From: Pycnopodia helianthoides
Taxonomy: Eukaryota; Echinodermata; Asteroidea; Forcipulatida; Asteriidae
Assembly (NCBI GenBank): GCA_032158295.1
Contig: CM063246.1
Span: forward strand, 18,658,991-18,722,990
Length of the DNA stretch: 64,000 nt
Direction: 5' to 3'
This document shows positions 12,559 through 23,500 of the stretch, in pieces. The notes under the pieces were generated by a model that ran no database searches, had not been told where the DNA came from, and was given only the letters and a program-made list of their open reading frames with translations. Position 1 is the first letter of the stretch. Every line of letters begins with the position of its first letter. The position numbers and the translations under genes were made by a program.

Positions 12559-13075
12559 TGACGCTCATGGCGGTCCAACATTATTACCCCTAGTCACTGG
12601 GTCAAGCAATTCATTTCTTAAACCATCTCAGCTCCCTGGGGAGTATACAGCCTGTGCGGCCAAATATGTAGCTCACCAAGCTAAATCGATCACAAGAACC
12701 ATCTCTGCCCGCACAGGTACCCATTTACCCCTGGGTGGAGAGAAGCAATTATAGTTAAGTGTCTTGCTCAAGGACACAAGTGTCATGACCGGGATTTGAT
12801 CCCACACCCTGATGACTATCTACAAGGGCCCAATTTTATAGAGCTGCCGAGCAGAAATTTATGCTTGACATCTTTTGTAATGAGCAGGAATAAGTGGGAT
12901 ACCAGTCGCAGGCTGTACATGTGACATGGTAATTTGGCTGGTAACCTTATTCTGGTAAGCATAATTTTGTTGTGCTTAGCTACTTTTTGTGCTTAAAGAA
13001 GCTCTATGAAATTGGGCCCAGAACTTGAGTCCGAATCCACTAAACTGCTCGGCCATGACACACCACAATACTACC
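12559..13075 (-). mobile_element. tRNA-derived SINE, interrupted by a MITE
   Basis: Minus orientation; the tail-side body starts at 12559, the B-box-like GGGATTTGATCCC is at 12790-12803, and the A-box half (CTCGGCCATGACACACC) lies beyond the MITE at about 13049-13072. Matches the SINE at 20014-20374 throughout. Confidence 0.8.
12826..13019. mobile_element. MITE of the GGGCCCAATTT family nested inside a SINE (copy 2)
   Basis: 194 bp with inverted ends GGGCCCAATTTTATAGAGCT and, on the other side, GCTCTATGAAATTGGGCCC. SINE sequence resumes directly on both sides. No clear target duplication was seen. Confidence 0.82.
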
Positions 13076-14355
13076 ATCATTTCAACCAAACACGTCTGAA
13101 AAAATCAATGTAATGTAGCTATGGAATTGCCCTTTTGCTTAAAAAAAAACACACACAATAACTCTTTTTACCCATCCAACCTGGCAAGTCTGACCCTTGC
13201 TTAAATGTCATAACGTCTTTGGTAAAACACTACAAATCCACATTCTTCAAAATCCGTCCACATGGTTTAACAAGATTTTGACGGATTCAGTACTTAAGAA
13301 TTAAACCACCCATGCTTAGCATTGGGAGTGGTATATCAATCGTTTTGGCACACTCAAACAGACTAAGGATGCATGCAAAAGGACCGATTAATATTATGAC
13401 CCTGGTTTATGTGTATAACTTTAATAGTTAGTACCCTGGTTTGATGTTGACTTAAATAATGAAAACCAAGCAGTGGTTGAAACTCACCACTTGAGGCACC
13501 GTTGCCTCTAGGAGGCGCACCTATAAATCAGTTGACTCGGAGGTCCACCACATACGGTGGGTGAGACCTTTTGTGTGTCATACCTTCATAGAAGCCCACT
13601 GGAGGCTCATAATATTTGAGGCTCTCCACATGGGTGGCTAATTGCAAAGACTCGCTACCTGCTGAGGTATACCTCGTGACTGAGCTGTCCCATCGTGAGG
13701 TCTACCTTCTCCCATCGTGTGGACTTTCTTATGATTAAAGTCACTCTTCGTGTAAGTCAGATGGTCAAATGCAGAATATGAATCGTACAGTGATGTCACA
13801 ATGTCCCCTCCTAGCCCCTGTGAGGGTTGTTGAATCAGTCATCCCTTCACAAAGGTCCATTCTGTGGTGAATCTCCTTCACCTTTTTGAGGTTCTCTTTA
13901 CATATAATAGTAATGCTGTGAAGAGGTGCACCAGCTTATAAAGCATTACCTCTTAAGCGTTGAATGAAGTAAGGTTTGCCTTTTATGAACTGTCTTGTCA
14001 TAAGCCTCTATGGGGAGAAGGAACGAATAATCCTCAAATCATGATAACATTTCCAAGAACAATAAATTGTACCTCTCTGAGGCCTACTTCATTGCTGAGG
14101 CACACTGACTTTATGAGGCATCTCCTCAAAGAGGCTAATGTACAAGTGTGAGGTTGGTACACTGCTACCTCACACCAGTCCACTTCTCATACATCATCCC
14201 AACTAAACACAGCTGTTTCACCTCACTTCAAAGACAAAAAACCTTCACATCCAGGCATAGTGATTTTTTTTATAATATTTTTTTTGTTCTATAAAAGCGA
14301 GGCAATTTCAGATGGCAAAGTGTACAACAAAATCTATTTACAAGGGCGTGCCTCA

Positions 14356-14552
14356 TCAATAGGCGGAGGAGTTATCCTGTCTGTCCAGGACCGCGTACCT
14401 CATCTGTGTCGCAGCTGCCGTGCGTCGTGATCGCCTCACAAAGAGGCAGTACCCAGCGACGGCGGAGAGTACGAGAGCCATGATAGCTAAGAGGAATGCC
14501 AGCATAATGGCGTACTGGGACTTTTTTGATGTAGCAGATTTAGCCTCAGAAC
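14356..14552 (-). CDS. SRCR receptor last coding exon: transmembrane helix and cytoplasmic tail
   Basis: Joins in phase 1 as GSEAKSATSKKSQ, then a hydrophobic helix (YAIMLAFLLAIMALVLSAVA and GYCLFV), the stop-transfer RRSRR, and a tail containing MRYAVLDRQDNSSAY and TGA (14358-14356). YAVL fits the YxxL/YxxΦ class of endocytic or signalling motifs; this is motif-level inference only. Confidence 0.88.
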
Positions 14553-17500
14553 CTGTTCAAGAAAAAATGACAGTCAAGTTTTAAAGTTATGTGGTGGGTA
14601 GCTTATTTAACATTTTGATGTCCTCACTGACAAACACATCAGGTTGGCATCTACGGCTGAAAAAAAATCTGTCCGCCTACATTCTGTGTAGGTGAACCAT
14701 CCCTCATCCACACTCTCTAGAGCATCTTGTGGGGAGAAACTTGGTGCCGATTAAACAGATGCCGAACTGGTCATGATTTCTGGACAAACATGTTCCGGAT
14801 GAGCTTCTTTGCTAGTCCAGCCTGTGAGCCCGGAGCTGTCCTCCAAACAGCTGGCCACATCACCAGTACCTGCGTTTTTCACAGTTGCCCTGGTGAGCAG
14901 TCCCTATAGGGGCTAGGCCATCACATTAATTAACTTGTTTGCACTATCCACTGCTGCTAACAGGGTTTAAACTGGCCTCTAGTCACAAGGAAATCTCAGT
15001 GGTCCAGCAATTATGGATCTACTCTGCTAATGCCAAATTTGTTGGGCTCCAGCAAACATGGATCTACTCTACAATGGAAAATTTGTTGGGCTTGTACCTG
15101 TGGACTTTTGTCCGTAGGACTCGGTTAGCCCTGACTGTGCACTGTTCATCATACACCGTTGCACGGCAGAAAGAAATCATATTGAATCTCATTATGCAAA
15201 TTACACACACAAAAAAAAACTGCAACAATAAGCCATTTGCGAATTAGATTTGAATAATGTCTGGTACATTGCCTTCCTTAGTCACAAGTCAACGCTTAAA
15301 CATTTGAATTCCTCAGACTACAGAGACAGTTGCTATGTCAAATCGTTCGGGCAAGCTTTTGTATAGCAACTTCCAGATGAGCAAACCCTGGTACCTTTGT
15401 GCCCTACACATTCAATCACAATTGTTTACTGGTGTTCGCTGTCTCTTATGTATCTGCGCAAAACCTTGCCCCGAATCATGTGACGTAGCAACTGTCTCGA
15501 TAGTCTGAGGAATTCACATTTAATAAGCAGTGCGTTATTATCAAGCAAGTCACTGTACCATTTTTAACATTTAACATTGTTCAAATCTAACACGCAACCG
15601 CCTTATTAGAGTGGTGGATATGTGGCTTCCTCACCTCCCATTGAGCAAGATAACCCGGCAGTTTTCTTCTCATCACAGACATGCTTACTGGCATCGTACC
15701 ACTCAATCATGGTACAGTCCTGCACCAGCGTCTCCGTTCCACGACACGTAAACGCCCACATGCTGATGTCGCCGGTGCCACTCCCATAGTATCCGGTCTC
15801 TCGCACCACTTTTCCCTCTTTGTATCCGAGCTGACGGCAGGCCACCTGGGCCTCGTTTTGACTGAGCCCCGCCCCGCAGACTGAACCCCAAAGGCTGTGG
15901 TGGTACACCTCCAGCCTACCGTTGGACACCTGGGAGCCGTTGTTGAGACGGATAACTATGTCCAGCTCTGTGAAGAAAATTCATTCAATTTCATTTTAGT
16001 ATTAAGTTGGTCGTAGCCACCCACCAGTGCAGTTAACAATCCCAAAGGCAGACGCAGGTATCCTGTATCTGGTTTTCTTGACGGATTTTCTTGACTCGAT
16101 TGAATGAGATTCTTTGAGGTTTGCTTTGATAACAACTTTGTATTTTTACAAAAACCACTTAAACTTCAACACCTTTCTGACATTTTAAGTCAATATAACA
16201 TGAATGTAATAGATGTTAAATTTGCATCAAGATAAATAATATTAGTTGGTTTTCCCCTTTTTTATCCCAGATGCAAATTTAACATCTATTAAATTGTTGC
16301 CGTACCCGCTGCTAAAATATAGGATTCCACCTGCCTCTAGCTACCTGGAAATCTTAGTGGTCTAGTGGGTAAGAAATCTGAGTAGAATGCCTGTGGATGT
16401 TTTTTCTCACAGGACTCAGGGAAAGTACTGAGTATATACACATCGGTGTAAGGGTAAAACCAAACATCAAAGCACGAATTGCGAAGTTTAGAAATCTCAT
16501 AAAAAAACACCTACCACTATCAATCACTGACCCGTAGCAAACAACAGCTGCCGTCTCCTCTGGCTTACAGTTATGCCAGTCATGTCGATACCACTCAAGA
16601 GGGACACAGTTAGCGACACTCTTCTCGAATCCGGTGCGGCAGGGGAGTCTGTCCAACAGAACTGGCTTCCTTCCATCGCTGAACCGTCCATCGGAGGGTA
16701 TGTACCTGGCGGCGTAGAAACCCAGTTGCTTGCAGACGACGTTGGCGGCGTGCATGTCAAAGCCAGTGACGCAGATGGTTCCCCACTGTCCGTCATGGAA
16801 CACCTCGACCTGGCCCTCTTTATCGCTCGGGCTGCCCGTTAGTCGGACGTTCACGGACATAACTGAAATGTCAAATTGTTAACAGACGTCCTCATGAACT
16901 CTTATAATGGAAGCAGTGTTCACACACTACTAGCCCAAAATTGAATCTAAAAGCTCAATTTATAGGGATTTCTGCCAAAATAGAATTAACCAGCTACAAA
17001 TTCTGAGGCAGTATGAGCCAAATATTCTCACAGGCTCAGTTTTTCTGAAGTTTTGACTTTCAAGATTTCAAGCCACTAACTTTGCACCACCACTCCTTAG
17101 AGTTTGTAACATTATTAAGCAGTATCGTAGTGGAGTACTTTTCAGTCGAGTAACAAGTACTTCCGAGTACCACGTTGGCGGAGTTATACTCCAGTACAAG
17201 TACTTGGGCCATCGAGTATGAGTACAAGTGCCAGAGTACCAAGTTATTTGATCTCCGAGTACGAGTACAAGTTCTTTATAAAAAATACTGCAAAATGAGG
17301 TATTAATTCAAATATGGTTTTCTAATTAATTTCTGGATGACAATGTGTGCTTAGTATGACAAAGATCTTTTCAACATGAATACATCAAAACAAAATTTTT
17401 ATTAGAATTTTTCCAGATTTTTTTTTCTCTAGGAAAGGGGAAAGAAAGTGGTATTTGACCAAAAGTACCTAAAATCAGAGTCCGAGTACATTTTCAGTCA

Positions 17501-20500
17501 AGTATGGAGTACATGACTTGGAGTACAGGTTATTTTTCAGTGGAGTATTGAGTATGGACTTTGATTTTGAGTTCTCTGCTAGCTGAGTACTCTGCTAGCC
17601 GAGTACTCTGCTAGCCCAGAGCTCTGCTAGCCGAGAGCTCTGCTAGCCGAGTACTCTGCTAGCCGTGTGCTCTGCTAGCTGAGTACTCTGCTAGCCGAGT
17701 ACTCTGCTAGCCCAAAGCTCTGCTAGCCCAGAGCTCTGCTAGCCGAGAGCTCTGCTAGCCGAGTACTCTGCTAGCCGTGTGCTCTGCTAGCTGAGTACTC
17801 TGCTAGCCGAGTACTCTGCTAGCCGAGTACTCTGCTAGCCCAAAGCTCTGCTAGCCGAGAGCTCTGCTAGCCGAGTACTCTGCTAGCCGTGTGCTCTGCT
17901 AGCTGAGTACTCTGCTAGTCAAGTACTCTGCTAGCCGAGTACTCTACTAGCCGTGTACTCTGCAAGCCAAGTACTCTGCTAGCCAAGTACCTTGCTAGCC
18001 AAGTACTCTGCTAGCCGAGTACGAGAACAGATACCCTCAAAACAGTACTTCGAGTAATACTCGAGCACAAGTACAGAGTGCAAGTGCTACAACACTGTTA
18101 CTAAGGGCTTCTTTTTATAAATGTTCAGTGATTGAGCGTCTCTCTTCTCAGCCCACCTGTTACTGGCTTGGACTCCACGTGGCATCTGATGCCTGCCGCT
18201 TCCTGTGCTGTGCAGACACTGTGTGCTGGGTACCAATCGATAAACTGGCAGGCCGCCAACTTATTTGCATTCTCTTGGCATACAACACCACTCAGGATTA
18301 TGAAATCTCCGTTGCCATAGAAACCTGGCTCCTTAACCTGCACATAAATCAACAACAAATCAATTTCTTGGCTTCGTGTTTTTCACAAAAACAGAAAAAC
18401 CTTGTTTTGCAGAAATTAGTTGCCAGCTGAATTATTACTAAATGTGTAATACTTTTGACTGGCCTAGTTCCTTGTCAGAGGATGTGAGCAATAAATACTG
18501 CTGCACCATTACCTTCTCTTATTTAAAAATGGAAACATGGCAACCAAAACGTTGACGCATACATTGAATTAAAACATTTAGAAATATTTTTTAATTCACC
18601 ACACAAGGAAACACATTTAAAATTAAACACATAACAGAAGTTTCTAAACAGCTTTATGAGAAGTTCATCAGGCTGCAAAGCACATACATTTTCACATGAA
18701 AATATCACTTTAGCCTTCGAGAAAGACTCTGCTAGGGTCGAAACGTCAGGCCACTATCTATCTTTTTAAAATATCACACGCCGTACCTGCCCTGTTTTGC
18801 ACATAGCTTGTAGTTGGTTCCCCGTTTTATTTTTCCCATAATTTTTTTCTGCTTGTATTTTCAGCAGTCAAAGTTACTCCTTCTTTTAGAAACTGCCCAG
18901 AAAACTTCTAGAAACAGTGACTTTGGTCAAGGCATACAAAACTTCAAAGCTGACTTTCCAAACTTTAATTTCGGTCACAACTTGCACTTTCACAAAGGTC
19001 ATCTGAAAGTCACATGGTGCATTGTAAACCCATACAAGGGCATCATAAATCGGGCCAGTTTGATTGGCCCTGCCAACACACAGCCCAATGTTTGACTGAC
19101 GTATCGGCGATGGGGTGACATCGGCCTACCTCAAGAGCTTTCCTGAATCCCAGCTGGCTACAGACCACATCTGCCTCCGCCAACGAAAAGGTCTTGCCGC
19201 ACACCGCTCCCCACTCCCCGTTGTGATACGCCTCAACCCTACCCGACGATCCCAACACACCCCGAACAAGTCTGACTTCAACTTTAGGATCTGTACATAA
19301 TAACAATAAAGATAGTTTATTGATTTATATTGCGCCCATTCCATAAAATGTACACAAGTGTATAACGAAATAATTGAAAAGCTATAAACTGGAAAACACA
19401 CAAAAAAGCAAAAACAAATAATACAAATTTAAAGGAACATTACAGAATTGGTTTTTGCTAACAAAACAGTTGCTGGCAGTGTAAGCACTTTATGTAATCC
19501 ACCATATACATAAACTGGCAAACCTGAAGAAGTTTGAGATCTATCGGCCATCTGGGTCACGAGAAAATAGTGAAAAACCGATTACACATTTGCATGAAAT
19601 CATATAGCTTCAACACATGAATAAAACGCTCACTGAGCGATAAACTCCAATCGGAAAATTAGTTTATTCATTTCTCATCAAATATGGCATTTCAGACATA
19701 AATATTTCAAGGGATGTTTTCTACTATCATCATCATTAGACCGTGTAAGTTTTATGTAAATCTGTGATCAAAAAGTATATTTTACAAGTTTTGTTCTTAC
19801 CAACTCTGTAACGTTCCTTTAAAGCGAGGAAATACCACAATTCTTAAAAATGATAACACAAGACCCTTACATGACTTCTCAAACAGTAAAAATGCATTGA
19901 CATAAAGACAGTAAATACAAAAATGTAGGAGAGGAACAATAAAACCACATTTGGTGAAAAGCTCGTTTAAAAAGACAAGCACGATGAAAGATGAAAACAT
20001 TCTTGTTACACAAGGGTGTTGTGGCCGAGCGGTTAAGAACACCGAACTCAAGCTCTGGTGCTTCTGTTCAGCAGAGTGTGGGTTCGAGTCCCGGTCGTGA
20101 CACTTGTGTCCCTGAGCAAGACACTTAACTATAATTGCTTCTCTCCACCCAGGGGTAAAATGGGTACCTGTGAGGACAGAGATGGTTCTTGTGATTGATT
20201 TAGCTTAGTAGCGCATATTTGTAGCACAGGCTGTATACTCCCCAGGAAGCTGAGATGGTTTAAGGAATGAAACTAATGGCCCAGTGACCAGGGGTAATAA
20301 ATTGTGATGCGCAGTAGAGTATATTCATATAGGCATTGCGCAATATAAATGTCCGTTATTATTATTATTATTATCCAGATGGAATAATTTTGTTGGGATG
20401 TTGGACAGGGGTGAAAGTCATTGCTGATGAAAAGAGTCTGAAACTACTATCAAAATTTTAGGAGGTATGTTGAAATGATGGCATTTCCATAAACCCCTCG

Positions 20501-23500
20501 GGGTTTAGATTTTACAGAACTTTTAGGAACAGTGTCCTGAGAGAAGTAGATCAAAGAGAAGGATTCCTTTACATGTGGAGAACAAAAAAACAGCCGATTC
20601 TCTTCACCAGGCTGACTCAGTAAGAGTCTAAGTTCAGATCAAAGTCTGAAATTTCTCATCGATGCACATAAGAAGGCATATGAAATGGTTAAATTTGATT
20701 AGCCCGTTGATATCTGGGCTTTCTCAAATGTCATTGTGTAACCCCCGATTTCAGACCTTTGTCCTAGTGTACATCCAAGGTTTTTGCCAGGATTTGGTAA
20801 AAGGGTGTCCAAATATGCTGGAAATTTAAAAACTGGCTGTCCAATTTGTTCACTTACAATACATTTACATGTAAATAAGGGAATAAAAGGGTAGTGACGC
20901 GGTCTTAACCGGCCGTTTAAAACCGGCAGGGTCGTGGCCGTGTGATAAAGGACCGAGCCAAGGCGAGGTCCTTTATCACACAGCCACGGCCCTGCAAGGT
21001 TTTAAACGGCCGGTTAAGACCAAGTCACTACTCTTTTATTCCCATTCATAAATGCCCTTTTTGTTAAAAAGCGTAATATTGTTGGAAAAATCTCAACTTT
21101 TCTGTTAACTTTCATTTTCCTGTCACGTCCTCGAGCCCTGTTTCGCGAAGGATATACATGCCACGCTCAACAGCTGTGCGTACGCGCGCGTCATAACACT
21201 AACATGTTTTTAGATTGAATACCAATATGTGTTGATTACGTTTCGCGTAAATTAGCGCCTGCGTGTAACCTTGCGCGCCACAGGTGTGTTTAAACACTTC
21301 TAGCCGTGTCTATATCATCCGTTTACACACGGCCACGTGATGTCCTCTCGTCCAATCAGAATGGATAAACTGTCCCAGGTATTTATGAATGACAGATGAA
21401 ACAGGGTGTCCAAATTTTAAACAGGGTGTTTCAAAAGACACCCAGACACCCCTCTGGCTCAACACTATGTGTACATCTGTGGCTTGCAAGAATGGACGTG
21501 CTGCTATCAATGTTTATCATTGTATTCGGCTCAATGGGAGGTAAGTCAGAGTGTGCTGAGATTCCAGCATACCATGGCAGATTATCGGCCGTGGCTCATG
21601 GCCGAGGTTCTGCAAGTTATTTGCGAGTGCCTACTGCCTACTCATATTTTTTTTCACAAGACAACATCAAATCACAGTGCTAATCGTGAGAACCTCTGTT
21701 GTTTTTCCGTTGTCAAGTCAGTGTTTCATTGTGGCAACTATGTTTTCAAAGGAAAACGATTACACTCCAGAAGCTCTATAAAGCTCCAAAAAATACTGGA
21801 GTGGTTAACTCAAAATAAGGCATTCCAAAGACAAATACAATGAAGACGGAGATGATAGTGAACAACCAAATTGGTAACAAAGCGGAAAGCCTAAGGGTAA
21901 GAGGACAGTTTAGACCTACCCTCAGGAATCCCACATATCACCCCTGCATCCTCTCTATGACTACAGTCTGTCTGTGGGTACCATCCCGGTTGATCACAGT
22001 CAGATATCGACGTCTCCGTCCCCTCGCAATCAACGTCAGACAGCAGAATGGCCCCCTTTCCCTTGCCGTAGGAGCCTCCGCTGGAGACAGCCGGGCCATG
22101 ACCGAGTTGACGACAGATGACCTGAGCGTCCTTCAGGTCCCAGCCGTCATCACATACCGTTCCCCATTCGCCGTTGTAGTAGACCTCAACCCGGCCATTG
22201 TACTGCGACGTGCCATCCCTCAAGCGCACCATGGATTCCTCTGCAAGTGGAATAAAACATAGGACAATTTCCTCCAAACATTCCTCAGCAATCGGAACAA
22301 TTTACACTATTCTGCATTACAGACAGACCAAATGCTTGTCCTTAGGAAGTTATGCTACCACTACAGCTAGTTATCATTAGAAATTTAGACGGCATGACCT
22401 GAAAAGTGGTTTTCAAGTCCCCCCAAATTTTTGCCTTATTACCTTATTAATCTTACTGTAACTAGACATCATAATAATAGAAAGAATTTGTAATAACATA
22501 ACAATGACTGTAGTTACTTTGTTAAAATTTGCAGTGGAAAAACTTTGGGGGGGGGAAATAACCAGTTGTAATAAATGGGCAAATATCCAAAGATAAGCAG
22601 TTGAGTCAGCAAGGATGATACATTTTTTTAACATAGTTTCAAGCGAACAAGTCATGGAAAAGAATTTTGGTTTTTTCAATCAACAAAAGGCAGTATTCTA
22701 TAAGTATGTCATGATGTAAATTGTACAAAGATTTAGGTCTACATAATAATAATAACAACACAGTACACATAGCGCTTCCTTCAGGAAGAAGAATGGGATC
22801 AATTGGTTCAAAAACTGACCGTTTTAAGAATAGTTTTATACCATCGGCCGTACAAGTTTTTAATGGGAATTTATTAGGAGTAATGTTGTTTCAGGTATTT
22901 AATATGTTTTGTTTATTGTATTGATTGTGTATAGTCTGTTTTATCTTATTGTGTGTTAAAATGCTAAAGTTTTTGAATGATGATGCGAGACCAATATTTC
23001 AAATTCCTGTGATTGTTTGTAATCATTGGCTGAATAAATAATTCTATTCTATTCTATCACATAAAAGTCTAAAATGTGCTTTACAACAATAACCATGCTA
23101 CAATCAGGGCCCAGTTTCATGGCTCTGCTTACTGCCAAATTCTACGCTTGCAATCACCATTCCCGCTTTATAACCAAGTACAGTTAAAATATAAATCCAG
23201 CTCCCAAGATGGATGCCATGCTGTAGTTTACATGTGTGCAAGATTTGATACTCTGTGTCCCGCATTGCTTTAAAACTCAGCGCACCATGGTTGCCGGTTT
23301 TGCTCGGACTCGGATTTCACCCGCAATCCTTTGCGCGCCGATCATTTGCATTTGGGCTATTGCTGCTCAGATGCAAGAGGAAGGCAGTTTTGTGGAACAC
23401 ACACTAGGAGGGTTAAAAGGAAAACTAAAACAAGCAGACAATTTTTTAAGAGTAATTTGAGTTCATCTTTGAAACAGTTTCTATGTGATGTGGGAGAACA

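Larger units (their letters stand above)
8741..14355. other. Convergent intergenic/UTR region, no gene recognised
   Basis: This lies between the ends of GPATCH1 (plus) and the SRCR gene (minus), so part of its right side is SRCR 3' UTR. Contents: two MITEs, an interrupted SINE, a degenerate array of GAGACC/GAGTC-like words (10918-11050), an AAT microsatellite (12497-12525) and a zone full of short GAGG/CCTC stem-forming words (13480-14160). Listed short frames show no protein features. Confidence 0.6.

Noticed and set aside
17574..18021. CRISPR-like regular array
   Set aside because: Units are contiguous 16-bp repeats without unique spacers, in a eukaryotic intron; it is a minisatellite.
20014..20110. 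tRNA gene
   Set aside because: A and B boxes are present but the tRNA cannot be closed (no acceptor-stem partner) and SINE body follows; same for the other SINE heads.
21840..22262. 140-codon plus-strand frame
   Set aside because: Antisense shadow of SRCR domain 3; the minus strand carries the conserved cysteines and splice sites.
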